A stretch of 64,000 nt of DNA, from positions 1 through 64,000 of the forward strand of contig NSIK01000024.1 in assembly GCA_002737345.1 (NCBI GenBank), written 5' to 3'. This stretch comes from Nitrospirota bacterium (GTDB taxonomy: Bacteria > Nitrospirota > Nitrospiria > Nitrospirales > Nitrospiraceae). The translations under genes were made by a program, and so were the position numbers. A model generated the notes under the pieces. That model saw nothing but the letters and a program-made list of their open reading frames with translations. It did not search any database and had not been told where the DNA came from. Of the stretch, positions 18,957-28,071 are shown one piece after another (the first letter of the stretch is position 1; the number at the start of each line of letters is the position of its first letter).

Positions 18957-20075
18957 CTAACACCGTTCGTAGAACTCCCCGATCATCTCCACCACGTAGA
19001 CCTGCTGCGCCTCTGTTAATTCGGCATAGATTGGAATGGACATGACCTCTTGGGCCGCCTGCTCCGACAGAGGGAATGATCCCTTCTGATGGCCTAGCTC
19101 GCGATAGCAGTTCTGAAGATGCATCGGGAGTGGATAGTAGACTTCCGTGCCGACCCCCTTCTCCTTGAGGAAGGCGCGCAACTCGTCGCGCTTCGACACC
19201 CGAACCGTGAACTGGTTGTAGACGTGGAAATTGCCCGGCGTGGTATGCGGCAGGGTGACGCGATCCGCGTGTTTCGTTTTGGCAAACAACTGCCGATACC
19301 GTTCGGCGTTCTTGCGTCGGCCCTCGGTCCACTGGTCGAGATACTTCAACTTGATCGTGAGCACCGCAGCCTGGAGCGCGTCCAGCCGGCTATTGATCCC
19401 CACCGCCTCGTGCAAATAACGGACCTGGCTCCCGTGAACACGGAGCATCGCCATGGAATCGGCAAGGGTCTTGTCATCGGTCGTGATGAGTCCCCCATCG
19501 CCAAATCCGCCTAAATTCTTCGTGGGGAAAAAGCTAAAGCAGCCCGTGTCGCCAAGGACCCCGGCGCGCTTCCCCTGCTGACCGGCTCCGATAGCCTGAC
19601 AGGCATCCTCAATGACAGACAGCTTGTTCCGCGTGGCAATCTCGTTGATCCCAACCATGTCTGCACATTGCCCGAAAAGATGGACGGGCATGATGGCTCT
19701 CGTGCGAGACGTGATCGCTCGCACAATCAGCTGGGGATCGATAGTAAACGTGTCAGGCTGAATATCCACGAACACCGGCTTCGCGCCTAATCGTGCAATC
19801 GCACCGGCCGTGGCAAAAAACGTAAACGGGACGGTAATGACCTCATCACCAGCCTTCACGCCCATGGCCATGAGGGACAATAGTAAAGCATCGCTCCCGG
19901 AGGCGCAGCCGATCGCATAGCGAGATCCGATGTAGGTGGCCATGGATTCTTCGAAGGCCACCACTCGTGGTCCCAGAATAAATCCCTGCTCGTCGCAGAC
20001 CGTCTGGAGCTCCGCCATGATTTCCGCACGGATGGGCTGGAACTGCGCTTTCAAATCGAGCAGCGGCACATTCAT
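18957..20075 (-). CDS. DegT/DnrJ/EryC1/StrS-family sugar aminotransferase
   Basis: The 372-residue PLP enzyme has the family hallmarks ASGSDALLLSLMAMG, PVHLFGQCADM, the internal-aldimine lysine in FFPTKNLGGFGDGG, and GINSRLDALQAAVL. The family transaminates keto-sugar nucleotides used for O-antigen, glycan or antibiotic sugars. The pattern is close to WbpE/WlbC-like enzymes acting on UDP-3-keto-GlcNAcA, but no partner genes are nearby, so substrate is open. It is transcribed away from a remnant of repeat A at 20094-20168. Confidence 0.9.
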   Translation of the reverse strand: MNVPLLDLKAQFQPIRAEIMAELQTVCDEQGFILGPRVVAFEESMATYIGSRYAIGCASGSDALLLSLMAMGVKAGDEVITVPFTFFATAGAIARLGAKPVFVDIQPDTFTIDPQLIVRAITSRTRAIMPVHLFGQCADMVGINEIATRNKLSVIEDACQAIGAGQQGKRAGVLGDTGCFSFFPTKNLGGFGDGGLITTDDKTLADSMAMLRVHGSQVRYLHEAVGINSRLDALQAAVLTIKLKYLDQWTEGRRKNAERYRQLFAKTKHADRVTLPHTTPGNFHVYNQFTVRVSKRDELRAFLKEKGVGTEVYYPLPMHLQNCYRELGHQKGSFPLSEQAAQEVMSIPIYAELTEAQQVYVVEMIGEFYERC

Positions 20076-20093
20076 CGAAACAACTCCTCTCGA

Positions 20094-20168
20094 ATGCTAA
20101 AAAAGTCTGCCAGCGGCGTTCCCGCATCGCTCAGAGGCGCAATGTACCACACGAATACGCCTCAGAAC
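20094..20168. repeat. Partial copy of repeat A
   Basis: GCTAAAAAAGTCTGCCAGCG, CGCATCGCTCAGAGGCGCAA and GTACCAC..ATACGCCTCAG follow the order of the left half of the repeat family. The rest of the 257 bp gap (20169-20332) shows no gene. Confidence 0.55.
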
Positions 20169-20332
20169 ATAGTCAATTATGGCTGGACAATTTCAATCCT
20201 GCTTTTGCCTGAATGCACCAATATGTATCACGAAACTGGCCCTGGACTTGGCCATTCCAGAGTTTTTTCACGATCCTGGCTGTCGGCTATAACGGGGAGA
20301 GAGGAGGGAGAGAGCAATAACGACGTGGCAGG

Positions 20333-22129
20333 CTAGGGATTAAGCGAAGGGCTTTGTACTTTCCCAGATGCACGCTGCTTGGCCTGCTGGATACGCTCTT
20401 CCTTCGTTGGGTCGCCCAGCCCCAAGTCACGAAATCGGTCCATCAACTTGTGATTGGAAGGATCAAGCTCCAGCGCACGGAGCCAGGCCTCGCGGGACTC
20501 TGAGAGGTTTCGTTGCTTGGCGTAGATCTCACCCAAATGCTCATAGAGCACTGCGTCATCGCCGACGAGAGCCAGTGCGCGCTTCATCTCGGTCAAAGCC
20601 TCTGGCAGCAGACCTGCTTTAAACAGAGCCCAGGCGAGGCTATCGACATAGTACCCATTGGTGGGTTTAAGTGCGACGGCCTGCTTGGTCAACGAGAGGG
20701 CTTGCTCGATCTTGACCCCACGCTCGGCATAACTGTATCCCAAATAGTTGAGCGCATCGGCATGATGAGGGTCCAACTTGATCACAGCCTCCATGGCGCG
20801 CACCACGTCATCAAACCGATTGAGCTTGTCGTAGACCGTGCCAAGGTTGAAATGCAAATCGACGCTCTTGGGGTTCTGGCCAATGCCTTCTTCCAAAACC
20901 CTGGCCGCATCGTCGAACTGATCCTTCTGCCAATAGGTCAAGCCCAGGATGATGTGGGCCTCCGGCTGTTTCGGATTGATTGTGATGGCCTTGATCAGAT
21001 GGTTAGTGGCCTCGGGAAGCTGCTTCAACCGGTAAAGCAGCACGCCGAGATGCAGATGCCCTTCGAAATAGGAGGGCTCCAGTTGCACGTTAAATGTATA
21101 GGTCTCGAGAGCTTTCTTCGTGTCCTTGGATTCCTCATAAAGAAACCCCAAGTAGTCTCTGATTTTGAGCTCTGTCGGGCGAACCTTCAGAATCTCGATC
21201 AGTTGATCGATAGCCTTGGGATAGTCCTTCTCTTCCCCGTACAGGAGCGCCAGCCTGAGCTGGGCATCGAGGTCTGCCGGATCCCCTGCCAGCAATTCCC
21301 CTAACTCTTTCCTAGCGCCCTGATAATCCTTCGTCGCCACATGGAGCCGAACCACCTGGTTCCGAATATCCCGATTCCGCGGATTCACCGTCTGAAGATA
21401 TTTCCGCAACACAGCGATCGCGCGCCCAGAATCTTGTAACGATTCATAGATCGAGGCGAGCGAAAGGTAGGCGGGCTCAAACGTCGCATTGGCCGCGATC
21501 GCCCGCTCCAAACTCACCGCCGCCTCCGCCCCATTCCCCGCATCGAGAAGCAGCCGCCCCAGGTGGTAATGACCGACGGCCGATTCGGGGGCCACAGCCA
21601 GACCGGCTCGAATGGCCTGCTCCGCCGCAGACGGCTGCTTCAAATTCAGAAGCAACAGACCCTTGGAAAAATAGGGATCGCCGGACGTCTGGTTCAACTC
21701 GATGGCGCGATCCAACAGTTGCACCGCGCGTTCGCCCTGCCCCACGCTCGCAAAAATTCCTGCCATCTGCGTGAGCAAGAGGCCATCCTGAACGGATTTC
21801 TCGGTCGCGTCATTTGCATGACGAATAGCCTGCGCCGCATCGCCCAGTGAAAAATAGAGGCTGGCCAACCTCGCGTTCACCGAATGGGACGTCGGGTCCG
21901 TCTTCAGCGAGGCCTGATATTCCTGGATGGCACGATCTGTGTCTTGGACGAGCTCGGCCTGGTAGCCAAGCATGAAATGGTAGGAAGCTGACGCATCGGG
22001 ACGGTGAACCGCCGGCGCGATCTTCGCTACACTAGCAGGGGTAAGCTTCCCGTCCGGCGCATGAGACGGCGCAGCGCAGGCCCCGAGGGCCAAGGGAATA
22101 AGCGCGCAGAGCACTCGCCTTAGCGACAT
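20333..22129 (-). CDS. TPR-repeat outer-surface lipoprotein
   Basis: The start at 22129 gives MSLRRVLCALIPLALGAC, a signal peptide with lipobox (Cys18); the open frame continues further upstream only because it runs through the dnaB 3' end. The mature 580 residues are nearly all tetratricopeptide repeats (about 12-14), for example YFSLGDAAQAIRHANDA and LNYLGYSYAERGVKIEQAL. Such lipoproteins scaffold protein complexes in the periplasm; the partner is unknown. It is the last gene of the aminotransferase-serA-hisZ-dnaB run, 127 bp after dnaB, and may have its own promoter. Confidence 0.85.
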   Translation of the reverse strand: MSLRRVLCALIPLALGACAAPSHAPDGKLTPASVAKIAPAVHRPDASASYHFMLGYQAELVQDTDRAIQEYQASLKTDPTSHSVNARLASLYFSLGDAAQAIRHANDATEKSVQDGLLLTQMAGIFASVGQGERAVQLLDRAIELNQTSGDPYFSKGLLLLNLKQPSAAEQAIRAGLAVAPESAVGHYHLGRLLLDAGNGAEAAVSLERAIAANATFEPAYLSLASIYESLQDSGRAIAVLRKYLQTVNPRNRDIRNQVVRLHVATKDYQGARKELGELLAGDPADLDAQLRLALLYGEEKDYPKAIDQLIEILKVRPTELKIRDYLGFLYEESKDTKKALETYTFNVQLEPSYFEGHLHLGVLLYRLKQLPEATNHLIKAITINPKQPEAHIILGLTYWQKDQFDDAARVLEEGIGQNPKSVDLHFNLGTVYDKLNRFDDVVRAMEAVIKLDPHHADALNYLGYSYAERGVKIEQALSLTKQAVALKPTNGYYVDSLAWALFKAGLLPEALTEMKRALALVGDDAVLYEHLGEIYAKQRNLSESREAWLRALELDPSNHKLMDRFRDLGLGDPTKEERIQQAKQRASGKVQSPSLNP

Positions 22130-22256
22130 GAGACCTCGGCTGTTCGCCGTTCGGCTTGACATGAAGGGCAGCGTGAGAGTCGGCACGATCCTCTTGCTGG
22201 ATATGTGGATGAAACTGCGACAGTCGAAAAGATTATACGAGGAGGGTGCAGCTGGG

Positions 22257-23612
22257 TCAAACGACTTCGCGATTGTCGAGGCTCTCAAACTTCGCGAAGC
22301 GGTCGTGGAAGAAAAGTTCTCTTTTCCCGATCGGGCCGTTCCGATGTTTACTGATGAGAATATCGGCAATGCCCTTCCGTTCGGAGTTCTGGTCATAGAC
22401 CTCCTCACGGTAAATAAACATGACGACGTCAGCATCCTGCTCGATCGCGCCGCTCTCGCGAAGGTCGGCCAGCATCGGGACCGGCGGTTTTCTGGCTTCC
22501 ACCGCACGGCTGAGCTGCGACAGCGCGACCACCGGCACGTTGAGTTCCTTGGCCAGGGCCTTCAGCGAACGGGAAATGTCGGAGATTTCCTGTTGGCGGG
22601 ATTCCGAATCGCTCCGCCCCTGCATCAACTGGAGATAATCGACGATCAAGAGCCCGAGCCCCTTTTCCGCTTTCAACCGGCGAGCCTTACCCCGCATCTG
22701 CTGCACAGTGATGCCGCCGGTATCGTCGATATAGATCGGCGCCTGTTCCAGCCTGCCTGCCGCCTCGGCCAGCCGCCACCAATCTTCCTTTTGCAACTTG
22801 CCGGTCCTGAGGCCGTGCGAATCGACCTTGGCTTCCGAGCTCAACATACGCAGCACGATCTGCGGCTTGGACATTTCCAAACTGAAAATTCCGACCACGG
22901 TGCCGGCATGGATCGCGGCATGGGCTGCCATCCCCAGCGCCAAACTCGTCTTGCCCATACTAGGCCGGCCCGCAATCACCACGAGGTCGGAGGGTTGCAG
23001 GCCCGCTGTAATGTCGTCGAGATCGTAAAATCCTGTCGGCACGCCTGTCACATGTTCTTTTCGCTTCGACAGCTTGTCGACAAGATCAAGACTTTCTTTG
23101 ATGATGGACTTAATGGGGGTGAACGAGCGATCCAGTTTCCCTTGGACGATCCCGAACACCGACCGCTCCGCGAAGTCCAGCAGGTCGTCGATTGACAAGC
23201 TGCCCTCGTAGCCGCGCGTCAAGACTTCCGTGGAGGTACTGATCAGCTCTCGCAACAGCGCCTTGTCGCGTACAATCTTACAATGGTAGCGAACATTGGC
23301 GGAGCTGGCCACGCTCTGCACGAGCTCGGCCAAATAGGACGCGCCTCCGGTCGCCTCGATTTCCCCTTCCGCCTTCAACCGTTCCGTCAGCGTAATCTGA
23401 TCGATCACCTCGCCGATCTCAGACAATGCCAGCATCGCCGCATAGATCTTCTTGTGCGACGTGCGGTAGAAATTCTCCTCGACCAGCAATTCCATCGATT
23501 TGGCCATGGCGCTATTATCCAGCAGAATGGCCCCGAGGACCGATTGCTCAGCCTCCAAGTTTTGCGGGGGAAGTTTTGGCTGGGAGAGATCGATGGCTGA
23601 CATGGATTTCAC
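22257..23612 (-). CDS. dnaB: Replicative DNA helicase
   Basis: The 451-residue protein has the N-terminal domain (PPQNLEAEQSVLGAILLD), a linker, and the RecA-like motor with Walker A GRPSMGKTS, Walker B LLIVDYLQLMQG, an SQLSRAVE sensor motif and the arginine-finger region SKHRNGPIG. It unwinds DNA at the replication fork and loads primase. No intein is seen, which is worth noting because dnaB is a common intein host. Its start overlaps the hisZ stop by 4 bp (ATGA), so it is translationally coupled to an amino-acid gene. Confidence 0.97.
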   Translation of the reverse strand: MKSMSAIDLSQPKLPPQNLEAEQSVLGAILLDNSAMAKSMELLVEENFYRTSHKKIYAAMLALSEIGEVIDQITLTERLKAEGEIEATGGASYLAELVQSVASSANVRYHCKIVRDKALLRELISTSTEVLTRGYEGSLSIDDLLDFAERSVFGIVQGKLDRSFTPIKSIIKESLDLVDKLSKRKEHVTGVPTGFYDLDDITAGLQPSDLVVIAGRPSMGKTSLALGMAAHAAIHAGTVVGIFSLEMSKPQIVLRMLSSEAKVDSHGLRTGKLQKEDWWRLAEAAGRLEQAPIYIDDTGGITVQQMRGKARRLKAEKGLGLLIVDYLQLMQGRSDSESRQQEISDISRSLKALAKELNVPVVALSQLSRAVEARKPPVPMLADLRESGAIEQDADVVMFIYREEVYDQNSERKGIADILISKHRNGPIGKRELFFHDRFAKFESLDNREVV

Positions 23613-25015
23613 AACCGTTCCTTTGTCTTCCGTCTGAATCGGCGGGCCGCCGCCACCAAGGCAGCCAGCCCCATCTTCTTCGAGAGACGACTGACCTTGC
23701 CGGTCCTGAGGCCCGACCTCTGAGCTGGGAGAGACTCCAGCACCAGCACATCATCCGGCCCCACTCCTGGCGCACCCACGACAACCACGGAGGTCGCCTG
23801 CTGGACCGATCCAGCTGTCGCTGCAGCGGATACCAGCGCCGCGTCACTCCCCGTCATCGCCTGCTGCACCACTCTGGCGCCAGCCCGGCGCAACTGCGCA
23901 GCGACTGCTGCCAACCGGCGAGCGGCCCTGCGTGGAGCAACCACTAGATAGTCCACGCGCGCCGCGATCGAGCCCTCCTCAGGGAACGCCACCGTGCGGA
24001 AAAGCCGATCGACATCCAAGCCAAAACCGGTGGAGGGCAACGGCCTGCCGAATCGGCCGATCAAATGATCGTACCGGCCGCCTCCGCCTAACTCCGCCCC
24101 CATTCCTTCGGCAAATATGTCGAAGACAATCCCATCGTAATAATCGAATCCTCGAAACTCTCCGAGGTCCAGCAGCAACGAATCCCGATGCCCTGCCGCG
24201 CAAAGCAGCTGATAAACCTGCGCCAGCCGGTCAAGCGGGGACAGCAGCTCAGCATCGCCGGCCGCGAGGACCCGCCCACGCGCCAGCACTTCTTCCTGGC
24301 CATAGAGCTCCGCCGCTTCACGAATGGCGCGCGCCGACCTCTTGGAGATCTGTTCGTTCGCCAGGACCTCTTCAAGTCGCGGCAGATCTTTTCTCGCCGC
24401 CGCCTGCTCCGCCAGCTTCTGCCCTTGCGCCGACAGACCGGACCGCAGCAGGAGTCCCTTGATGAAGCCCACATGCCCGAGCGAGACTTTGAAGGATTGC
24501 AAACCGATCGTGTGGAGACACTCGATCATCAAATCGATGACTTCACTATCGCTTGCGGCATCATCCAGGCCGATCAGTTCTGCGCCGACCTGAAAAATTT
24601 CCCGGCCCCGTCCCGCATGCTCCGTTTCATAACGGAACACAGAGGTCCGATACGACAGACGCAACGGCAATGTCGCACCCGTGAGCCCCATCGCGACTGT
24701 CCTGGCAATCTGCGCCGTGGGGTCAGGACGGAGGAGCAACGTGCGTCCCGTCGTGCGGTCAACGAATTGATAACAATGATCGATCAGCTCCGGCTCCAGC
24801 CCGGGAGCCAGGACGTCGAGGTACTCGAACGTGGGCAGGATGATCTCGTCGTAGCCCCACCGGTTGATCTGCGAAAGTAACTGGTCTTCGAGGCGGCGGA
24901 CCTGCTTGGCCGCATGGGGAAGAATCGTCGCCATCCCCACGGGCACGAGCGAGCGCTCGCGGGACGCCGCAACCTTTCCCGAAGAGGAGCGTGGCTTCAA
25001 AGGAACGGAGGCCAT
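23609..25015 (-). CDS. hisZ: ATP phosphoribosyltransferase regulatory subunit (HisZ-like)
   Basis: The 468-residue class II tRNA-synthetase-like protein has LLRPDPTAQIARTVA, RLSYRTSVFRYE and RGREIFQVGAELIG, plus GFDYYDGIVFDIFAEG and GGGGRYDHLIGRFG. It lacks the intact HisS histidine motifs, and its C-terminal third is divergent, so HisZ is more likely than histidyl-tRNA synthetase. HisZ works with a short-form HisG in the first step of histidine synthesis, which predicts a short hisG elsewhere in the genome. It lies 27 bp after serA and overlaps dnaB. Confidence 0.8.
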   Translation of the reverse strand: MASVPLKPRSSSGKVAASRERSLVPVGMATILPHAAKQVRRLEDQLLSQINRWGYDEIILPTFEYLDVLAPGLEPELIDHCYQFVDRTTGRTLLLRPDPTAQIARTVAMGLTGATLPLRLSYRTSVFRYETEHAGRGREIFQVGAELIGLDDAASDSEVIDLMIECLHTIGLQSFKVSLGHVGFIKGLLLRSGLSAQGQKLAEQAAARKDLPRLEEVLANEQISKRSARAIREAAELYGQEEVLARGRVLAAGDAELLSPLDRLAQVYQLLCAAGHRDSLLLDLGEFRGFDYYDGIVFDIFAEGMGAELGGGGRYDHLIGRFGRPLPSTGFGLDVDRLFRTVAFPEEGSIAARVDYLVVAPRRAARRLAAVAAQLRRAGARVVQQAMTGSDAALVSAAATAGSVQQATSVVVVGAPGVGPDDVLVLESLPAQRSGLRTGKVSRLSKKMGLAALVAAARRFRRKTKERL

Positions 25016-25042
25016 AGCTAATCCGATGGATGGCGCGCGGGG

Positions 25043-26626
25043 TTAGGACAGGGCCGCGACTTTGACCGAGAGAATATCTTTGCTGGATTTGATCGCGTTC
25101 AACACTGCATCTGGGAACACCGTGTCAGAGCCGATGATGAGCAAGGCGTTCCCGCCCCGCTTCTCAATGGCACATTGCATCCGGACGATGTTGATTTTGT
25201 TGTCGCCGAGCACCTTTCCCACCATCCCGATCACCCCGGGGCGATCGACATTGAGGATCAGGAGCATGTGCCCCTCCGGCACCACCTCGACATTGAACTG
25301 ATCGATTTCAACGACGCGCGAGTCTTTCTTATGATAGAGCGTGCCGGCCACCTGATAGGACTTCTTTCCCGCCTCGACTCGCACGCGAATCAAGCTGGTG
25401 AAATCCCCCGCATCCGAACTCTTCACTTCCCGCACTTCGATCCCGCGTTCCTTCGCAACGATCGGCGCATTCACGTAATTCACCGGGGCTTGCATGATCG
25501 GGCTCAGCAACCCCTTCAGCACGGCAATCGTAAGCGGCGCAATCGACAGACTGGCCACTTCGCCGCTGTATTCGACGGTAACCCGCTCGATCCCGCCTTC
25601 GCACAGCTGCGTTTGCAACTTCCCGAGCTGCTCGGCTAACGAAAGGAACGGCTGGAGCCTTGGGAGTAATTCAGGAGAAACCGACGGGATATTCACCGCT
25701 CCGCGGGCAATGCCCTTGGTGAAATAGTCAACAACTTGCTCGGCAATGCCGACCGCCACATTCTCTTGCGCTTCAGCCGTCTGGGCTCCGATATGCGGGG
25801 TGCAGATAAAGTTATCCAGGGCCAGTAACGGATTATCGGCCTTGACCGGCTCTTCTTCGAATACGTCAAAGGCCGCCGCCGCTACTCGCTTCGTCTTCAA
25901 CGCTTCGGCCAGGTCTGCCTCATTAATGATGCCGCCGCGGGCGCAATTGACGATCATCACGCCAGGCTTCATCGTCGAGATCGCTTGCGCGTTGATGAGG
26001 CCCTTAGTCTCAGGGGTCAGCGGCGTGTGCACGGAAATAATATCAGCCCGCTTGAAGAGTGCGTCCAGCGGCAGCATGGTGACGCCCATCTTCTGCGCGC
26101 GTTCTTCGGCCAAGTAGGGATCGTACGCGACCACGCTCATACCGATCCCCTGCGCCAACTTCGTCAAATGGCTGCCGATTTGCCCTACGCCAACGATGCC
26201 CAGCACCTTGTTGTAGAGTTCGACCCCCATGAATTTGTCTTTCTCCCACTTGCCGGCCTTGATGGAGGCGGTGGCCTGGGGAATGCGCCGGCTCATGGCG
26301 CAAATCATGGACATGGTGTGCTCGGCGGTGGTGACCGTGTTGCCGCCCGGCGTATTCATGACCACGATGCCACGGCGGGTGGCGGCTGGCGTATCGACAT
26401 TGTCCAGGCCCGACCCGGCCCGTCCGACGACTTTCAATTGCGGGGCTGCCTCGATCAACTCGGCCGTCACCTTCGTCCCGGACCGGACGATTAGGCCATC
26501 GGCATCCTTGATCTCCTTGAACAGCTCTTCCTTTGAGAGCTTGGATTTGACCACCACGGTAAATCCCGCTTTTTCGAAAAGCTCCACACCCTGCGGAGAA
26601 AGGCTATCGCTGATCAGAATTTTCAT
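25043..26626 (-). CDS. serA: D-3-phosphoglycerate dehydrogenase
   Basis: The 527-residue enzyme oxidises 3-phosphoglycerate at the start of serine synthesis. It has the NAD-binding GIVGVGQIGSHLTKLAQG, catalytic Arg in NCARGGIINE, the Glu in FEEEPV and His in CTPHIGAQT. The intervening domain and a C-terminal ACT domain (LNVDRPGVIGMVGKVLG) make it the long form that is often feedback-inhibited by serine. It follows a class V aminotransferase by 45 bp on the same strand, suggesting a serine/glycine unit. Confidence 0.96.
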   Translation of the reverse strand: MKILISDSLSPQGVELFEKAGFTVVVKSKLSKEELFKEIKDADGLIVRSGTKVTAELIEAAPQLKVVGRAGSGLDNVDTPAATRRGIVVMNTPGGNTVTTAEHTMSMICAMSRRIPQATASIKAGKWEKDKFMGVELYNKVLGIVGVGQIGSHLTKLAQGIGMSVVAYDPYLAEERAQKMGVTMLPLDALFKRADIISVHTPLTPETKGLINAQAISTMKPGVMIVNCARGGIINEADLAEALKTKRVAAAAFDVFEEEPVKADNPLLALDNFICTPHIGAQTAEAQENVAVGIAEQVVDYFTKGIARGAVNIPSVSPELLPRLQPFLSLAEQLGKLQTQLCEGGIERVTVEYSGEVASLSIAPLTIAVLKGLLSPIMQAPVNYVNAPIVAKERGIEVREVKSSDAGDFTSLIRVRVEAGKKSYQVAGTLYHKKDSRVVEIDQFNVEVVPEGHMLLILNVDRPGVIGMVGKVLGDNKINIVRMQCAIEKRGGNALLIIGSDTVFPDAVLNAIKSSKDILSVKVAALS

Positions 26627-26671
26627 TACAGTCCCGTCTCGCCTGCCGTTATGAATTCGTTGATATCAGCC

Positions 26672-27811
26672 CTACGCCAAGAGAATTTCTTGCGCCTTGG
26701 CCACACCGCCCCCAAGCTTCACGGGATGCCCCATTCCTTTGAGTACCATTTCAACCGCGGCCACAGCGATAATGACATCGAAGCGGTCCATGTAGCCCAT
26801 GTGGGAGAGCCGGAAAATCTTCCCCTTCAAGTGGTCTTGCCCGCCGGCTGCCGTAATGCCGTATTGCACACGTAAATTCTTATAGATGGCCTGCCCGTCC
26901 ACGCCTTCCGGCGCGAGAACTGCGGTCAAAGCATCGCTGGGCGATTCCTTCGGAAACAGCACCAACCCGGCGCCCTGCAACCCTTCGCGCATCGCCTTCG
27001 CCAGCATGGCTTGTCGGCCAAACAGCCCGTCGAGGCCCTCCGCCTTCATCATCTTCAGCACTTCCTGCAAACCGATGATGAGGGAGACGGCCGGCGTATA
27101 GGCTGTTTGATTTTTCTGCTGATTCTCGTGCTCTTTTTTGAAATTGAAATAGAACGCTGTGCTCTTCGCTTTGTCCGCCAACTTCCAGGCCTTATCGCTG
27201 ACGCTCACAAAAGCCAGACCTGGCGGCAACATCAAGGCCTTTTGCGACCCGGTAATCACGACATCCAGCCCCCACTCATCGGTCTTGATATCGAACACGC
27301 CGAGGGCGGTAATGGCATCCACCACCAGAATAGTGTCGCTATAGGGCTTCACGATCGCGGCCAGCGCCTTAATATCGTGCGACACGCCGGTCGAGGTCTC
27401 GCTCGCCTGCACATAGACCGCTTTAATCGAGGGATCCTTCTTGAGGGCATCGGCCACCAATTGTGGATCGACAGCTCGGCCCCATTCCACCTTGATCTCC
27501 GTCACTTCTGCGCCGAACGTCTTACAAAGCTTGGTCCAGCGCTCTCCGAACTTGCCCCCGTTAATGGTCAAGGCATGGTCGCCGCAAGAAAGAAAATTCG
27601 AGACCGAACCTTCCATGCCTCCGGTTCCGGACGCCGCCAGCATGAGCACGTTATTTTTCGTTTGGAACAACCACTTGAGTCCATCACGGACTTCCGCAAA
27701 TACCTTGTCGAACTCAGGAGCACGGTGATGGAACATGGGTCGCGCCATGGCCAACAACACTTCTGGTGGCACAGGCGTCGGACCGGGGGCCAGCAAATAC
27801 CGCTTCAGCAT
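26672..27811 (-). CDS. Class V aminotransferase (alanine-glyoxylate / serine-pyruvate type)
   Basis: The start at 27811 is supported by a perfect AGGAGG 7 bp upstream. The 379-residue product starts MLKRYLLAPGPTPVPPEV and has GTGGMEGSVSNF and the PLP lysine in VITGSQKALMLPPGLAF. The family includes alanine-glyoxylate and serine-glyoxylate transaminases and archaeal-type phosphoserine-forming enzymes. Lying directly before serA, it may serve as the phosphoserine aminotransferase or link serine to glyoxylate; the sequence does not decide. A good promoter (27862-27891) precedes it. Confidence 0.88.
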   Translation of the reverse strand: MLKRYLLAPGPTPVPPEVLLAMARPMFHHRAPEFDKVFAEVRDGLKWLFQTKNNVLMLAASGTGGMEGSVSNFLSCGDHALTINGGKFGERWTKLCKTFGAEVTEIKVEWGRAVDPQLVADALKKDPSIKAVYVQASETSTGVSHDIKALAAIVKPYSDTILVVDAITALGVFDIKTDEWGLDVVITGSQKALMLPPGLAFVSVSDKAWKLADKAKSTAFYFNFKKEHENQQKNQTAYTPAVSLIIGLQEVLKMMKAEGLDGLFGRQAMLAKAMREGLQGAGLVLFPKESPSDALTAVLAPEGVDGQAIYKNLRVQYGITAAGGQDHLKGKIFRLSHMGYMDRFDVIIAVAAVEMVLKGMGHPVKLGGGVAKAQEILLA

Positions 27812-27861
27812 CGACGGATCCTCCTCGGATGAAACGTGAAAAATCCTACGCAGGACGTGGG

Positions 27862-27891
27862 ACGATATCATTGCCCCTCAAAATCTGTCAA
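27862..27891 (-). promoter_or_regulatory. Promoter of the aminotransferase-serA-hisZ-dnaB operon
   Basis: On the minus strand TTGACA (27886-27891) and TATCGT (27862-27867) are 18 bp apart, about 50 bp before the start codon. It is divergent from the promoter at 28035-28063. Confidence 0.55.
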
Positions 27892-28034
27892 GGCGAAGAG
27901 CCCTGTCGCCCCACATGTTTGCAAACAGTTGCAGCCTGCCAAGCCCGACGCCAATAGCGTACAGGATTTTGCGCAAACGTCGAGCTCCAGGCCGACGCAA
28001 GGCCACGAGGAAAATGCTAATCCCCTACAATTTC

Positions 28035-28063
28035 TTGACAAGCGCGAGGTCGATCGATAGTCT
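28035..28063 (+). promoter_or_regulatory. Promoter of the MltD-like gene, possibly leaderless
   Basis: TTGACA (28035-28040) and TAGTCT (28058-28063) are 17 bp apart. The -10 box ends 8 bp before the ATG at 28072, with no Shine-Dalgarno. Confidence 0.5.
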
Positions 28064-28071
28064 AGCCTCAC

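Noticed and set aside
22130-22507. Longer N-terminus for the TPR lipoprotein
   Set aside because: This part overlaps the 3' end of dnaB in another frame and would hide the signal peptide and lipobox that begin at 22129.
22257-23612. Intein in dnaB
   Set aside because: The protein is of normal length (451 residues) with intact Walker motifs and no splicing blocks.
23609-25015. Histidyl-tRNA synthetase (hisS)
   Set aside because: The fold matches, but the C-terminal anticodon-binding part is divergent and the context is amino-acid synthesis, so HisZ fits better.
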